A stretch of 64,000 bases of DNA from Methylorubrum suomiense (lineage in GTDB: Bacteria; Pseudomonadota; Alphaproteobacteria; Rhizobiales; Beijerinckiaceae): contig NZ_BPRE01000006.1 of the NCBI RefSeq assembly GCF_022179765.1, positions 124,001 through 188,000 on the forward strand, in the 5' to 3' direction. The position numbers and the translations under genes were made by a program. The notes beneath the pieces are model-generated. The model had not been told where the DNA came from and ran no database searches. It saw only the letters and a list, made by a program, of their open reading frames with translations. The first letter of the stretch is position 1. Each line of letters opens with the position of its first letter. Of the stretch, positions 62,127-64,000 are shown piece after piece.

Positions 62127-63328
62127 GCGAGGCGCCGGACCATGCCATCGCCGCCGCGCGCGTCTTCGACGGCGAGACATTCCTGAACGACCGCACGGTG
62201 CTCCTGCGCGGCGGCCGGATCGCGGATGTCACCGCCGATCCGCCGACGGGCATCGCGACGACGCGCCTGCCGCCGGGGGCGATCCTGGCGCCGGGCTTCG
62301 TCGATCTTCAGGTCAATGGCGGCGGCGGCGTACTCCTCAACGACGACAGCAGTCTCGCGGGCATCGGACGCCTCGCCGCCGCCCATCGCCGCGGTGGCAC
62401 CACCGCCCTCCTACCGACCCTGATCACCGACACCCGTCCCGCGATCGCCCGCGCCATCGAGGGGGTCGCGGCGGCGATCGCCGCGGGCGTGCCCGGCATC
62501 CTCGGAATCCATCTCGAAGGGCCGTTCCTGAGCCCGCACCGGATCGGCATCCACGATCCCGCCCGTCTCGCCCGCTTCGGCGAGGGCGATGCGGCGCTCC
62601 TCGCCGGTCTCGGCGCGCGGGGCCTCACCCTCGTGACGCTCGCGCCGGAAGAGGTGCCGCCGGGCGCGGTGGCCGACCTCGTCGCCCGCGGTGTCCGCGT
62701 CTGCGCCGGCCACACCGCCGATGACGGGGCGGCGATCCGGCGGGCGCTGGCGGAGGGGCTCACCGGCTTCACCCACCTGTTCAACGCCATGTCGCAGATG
62801 GGCCCGCGGATGCCCGGGGCCGTCGGAACGGCGCTCGGCGATGGACATGCCTATGCCGGCATCATTGCCGACGGCCACCATGTCGGCGATCTCCAACTCC
62901 GGCTGGCGCTGACCCTGCTCGGCCGCGACCGCCTGATGCTGGTCACCGACGCGATGCAGCCGGTGGGCGATCCCGGCGGCAGCGACGGGTTCACCCTGTT
63001 CGGCCGACGCATCCGCCGCGACGGCGACCGGCTCAGCGGCGAGGACGGCACCCTGGCGGGCGCGGCCATCACCATGATCGAGGCGGTGCGCCACATGAGC
63101 CGGCGCGGCGGCGCCACATTGGCCCAGGCCCTGGCGATGGCCTCGCTCACCCCCGCCCGCTTCCTCGGGCTCGACGGCCGGATGGGCCGGATCGCACCGG
63201 GATACGATGCCGACCTCGTGGCGCTGGGGCCGGATCTGACGGTGGAGGAGACGTGGATCGGCGGCCGGGTCTCGGCAGCGGGCCGACGCGGGAACACCGT
63301 CGGCCCGGCGCGGTTCGCCCCTCGGTAA
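62123..63328 (+). CDS. nagA: N-acetylglucosamine-6-phosphate deacetylase
   Basis: NagA deacetylates GlcNAc-6-phosphate to glucosamine-6-phosphate, the substrate for the upstream NagB-II-like enzyme. The 401-residue amidohydrolase shows APGFVDLQVNGGGGVLLND, the metal ligand Glu in GIHLEGPFLSP, CAGHTADD, FTHLFNAMSQMGPRMPG and catalytic Asp in MLVTDAMQPVG. It starts at GTG within the preceding stop. Confidence 0.94.
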   Translation: MSEAPDHAIAAARVFDGETFLNDRTVLLRGGRIADVTADPPTGIATTRLPPGAILAPGFVDLQVNGGGGVLLNDDSSLAGIGRLAAAHRRGGTTALLPTLITDTRPAIARAIEGVAAAIAAGVPGILGIHLEGPFLSPHRIGIHDPARLARFGEGDAALLAGLGARGLTLVTLAPEEVPPGAVADLVARGVRVCAGHTADDGAAIRRALAEGLTGFTHLFNAMSQMGPRMPGAVGTALGDGHAYAGIIADGHHVGDLQLRLALTLLGRDRLMLVTDAMQPVGDPGGSDGFTLFGRRIRRDGDRLSGEDGTLAGAAITMIEAVRHMSRRGGATLAQALAMASLTPARFLGLDGRMGRIAPGYDADLVALGPDLTVEETWIGGRVSAAGRRGNTVGPARFAPR

Positions 63329-63359
63329 GCTCACAGACCCGTGATCGGAGAGCGCCCCG

Positions 63360-63623
63360 ATGCCGAACCCGAAACGCTTCTTCCCCCTCGCCCTCGCGGC
63401 GGGGCTTCTCCTCGGCGGGGCCACGCTCGCGCCGGCCCAGGACGGCAACGCCAATGCCGGCAGCGGGCTCTCGCCGGGGGCGAGCGCCACCGGCAACGAC
63501 CGCTCGGCCGGCGTGAACAACGGCAATTACCGGCCGCCGGGCAGCTACGGCACGCGCCGCTCCCTGCGCTCCGGCTTCCATCGCTCGCGCCGCCTCGCTC
63601 CGCACCGCCGCCGTCACCGCTGA
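63360..63623 (+). CDS. Small exported protein of unknown function
   Basis: An 87-residue precursor with a clear signal peptide (FFPLALAAGLLLGGATLAPAQ), then a Gly/Asn/Ser-rich mature part and a strongly basic C-terminal tail (Arg/His-rich, last 20 residues). No family recognised. It lies 31 bases after nagA and may be transcribed with it or alone. Confidence 0.6.
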   Translation: MPNPKRFFPLALAAGLLLGGATLAPAQDGNANAGSGLSPGASATGNDRSAGVNNGNYRPPGSYGTRRSLRSGFHRSRRLAPHRRRHR

Positions 63624-63707
63624 CGGGCGCCGGACACGCCCGGGTGTCGCAGGGAGCAACTTGGCCTCATTCCGAACGTTGCCGCGCCGCGCAACCGGGA
63701 CGAGGCC

Positions 63708-64000
63708 GTGACGGACAGACCTATCGCCGACTACGCCGTGATCGGCGATACCTGCACCACCGCCCTCATCGCCCGCGACGGATCCCTCGACTGGCTGTGC
63801 TGGCCCCGCCACGACGGGCCGGCCGTGTTCCTGGCACTGCTCGATCGTGACGCGGGCGGCACCTGCCGTCTCGTCCTCGACGGCCTCACCGGCACCGAAC
63901 GCCGTTATCGCCCCGGCACCAATATCCTGGAGACCATCCTCACCACGCGGACCGGCCGGGTCACGCTGATCGACTTCATGCCGATCGCGCGCCACGAGCC
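63708..64000 (+). CDS. Glycoside hydrolase family 15 (glucoamylase/trehalase-like), 5' part
   Basis: The gene runs off the right edge; 97 codons are visible from GTG 63708. ADYAVIGDTCTTALIARDGS and LDWLCWPRHDGPAVFLALLD are the conserved N-terminal region of cytoplasmic GH15 proteins of actinobacteria and proteobacteria, often glucoamylase- or trehalase-like. The catalytic (alpha/alpha)6 barrel with the acidic residues is outside the window. Confidence 0.82.
   Translation, partial: MTDRPIADYAVIGDTCTTALIARDGSLDWLCWPRHDGPAVFLALLDRDAGGTCRLVLDGLTGTERRYRPGTNILETILTTRTGRVTLIDFMPIARHE

Overview
The window is high-GC alphaproteobacterial chromosome from a methylotroph of the Methylobacterium/Methylorubrum group. 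The diagnostic region is an uninterrupted methanol dehydrogenase operon, mxaFJGIRSACKLDEHB (about 11.7-24.6 kb). It is preceded by a promoter that matches the known mxaF promoter (AAGACA, 18-bp spacer, TAGAAA). MxaF has Ala two residues after the catalytic Asp, so it is the calcium-type enzyme and not a lanthanide-type XoxF.

Layout. 0-3.3 kb: a small DMT permease, a GT2 glycosyltransferase, lipB, a lone fliN-type gene and tRNA-Leu(GAG). 3.8-10.8 kb: terC-type membrane protein, coaA and hisE on the minus strand, an ADPRM-like phosphoesterase, then hisB, a DUF2628-like gene, hisH, hisA and hisF on the plus strand. 10.8-24.6 kb: a trypsin-like secreted protease divergent from the mxa operon. 24.8-26.7 kb: a coiled-coil/HTH protein translationally coupled to an MFS permease. 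26.9-34.2 kb: a malonate decarboxylase operon mdcACDEGBH on the minus strand with a divergent GntR regulator. 34.6-39.7 kb: a rhizobial-type porin and a Glt-like polar amino acid ABC transporter. 39.8-47.3 kb: a DUF6894-like small protein, a TetR repressor, an RND efflux operon with two adaptor proteins, and a DUF2490-like protein. 47.6-54 kb: an MHS-type MFS permease, cytochrome bo3-type quinol oxidase cyoABCD and a SURF1 protein. 54.2-60 kb: a group related to phospholipids (VTT/DedA-like, phospholipase D-like, PAP2, EEP-family) with a periplasmic L-asparaginase. 60.2-63.3 kb: murQ, a SIS-domain sugar-phosphate deaminase and nagA (peptidoglycan amino sugar recycling). The right edge cuts a GH15 glucoamylase-like gene.

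How it works together. MxaFI oxidises methanol in the periplasm and MxaG accepts the electrons. MxaRSACKL and MxaD support assembly or activation, and MxaB is a response regulator. The mdc operon would turn malonate into acetyl-ACP and CO2. The cyo oxidase is one terminal branch of respiration.

The less expected content is in the non-coding DNA. Several families of dispersed palindromic elements occupy gene ends. One, a composite alpha-beta element, supplies the stop codon of both mdcH and the PAP2 gene. Another, about 110 bp long, occurs three times inside the mdc operon, and two copies are read in frame as the N- and C-terminal parts of MdcG. Near the mxaF promoter there is an 18-bp perfect palindrome and a second 6+6 inverted repeat, both good candidates for regulator binding.
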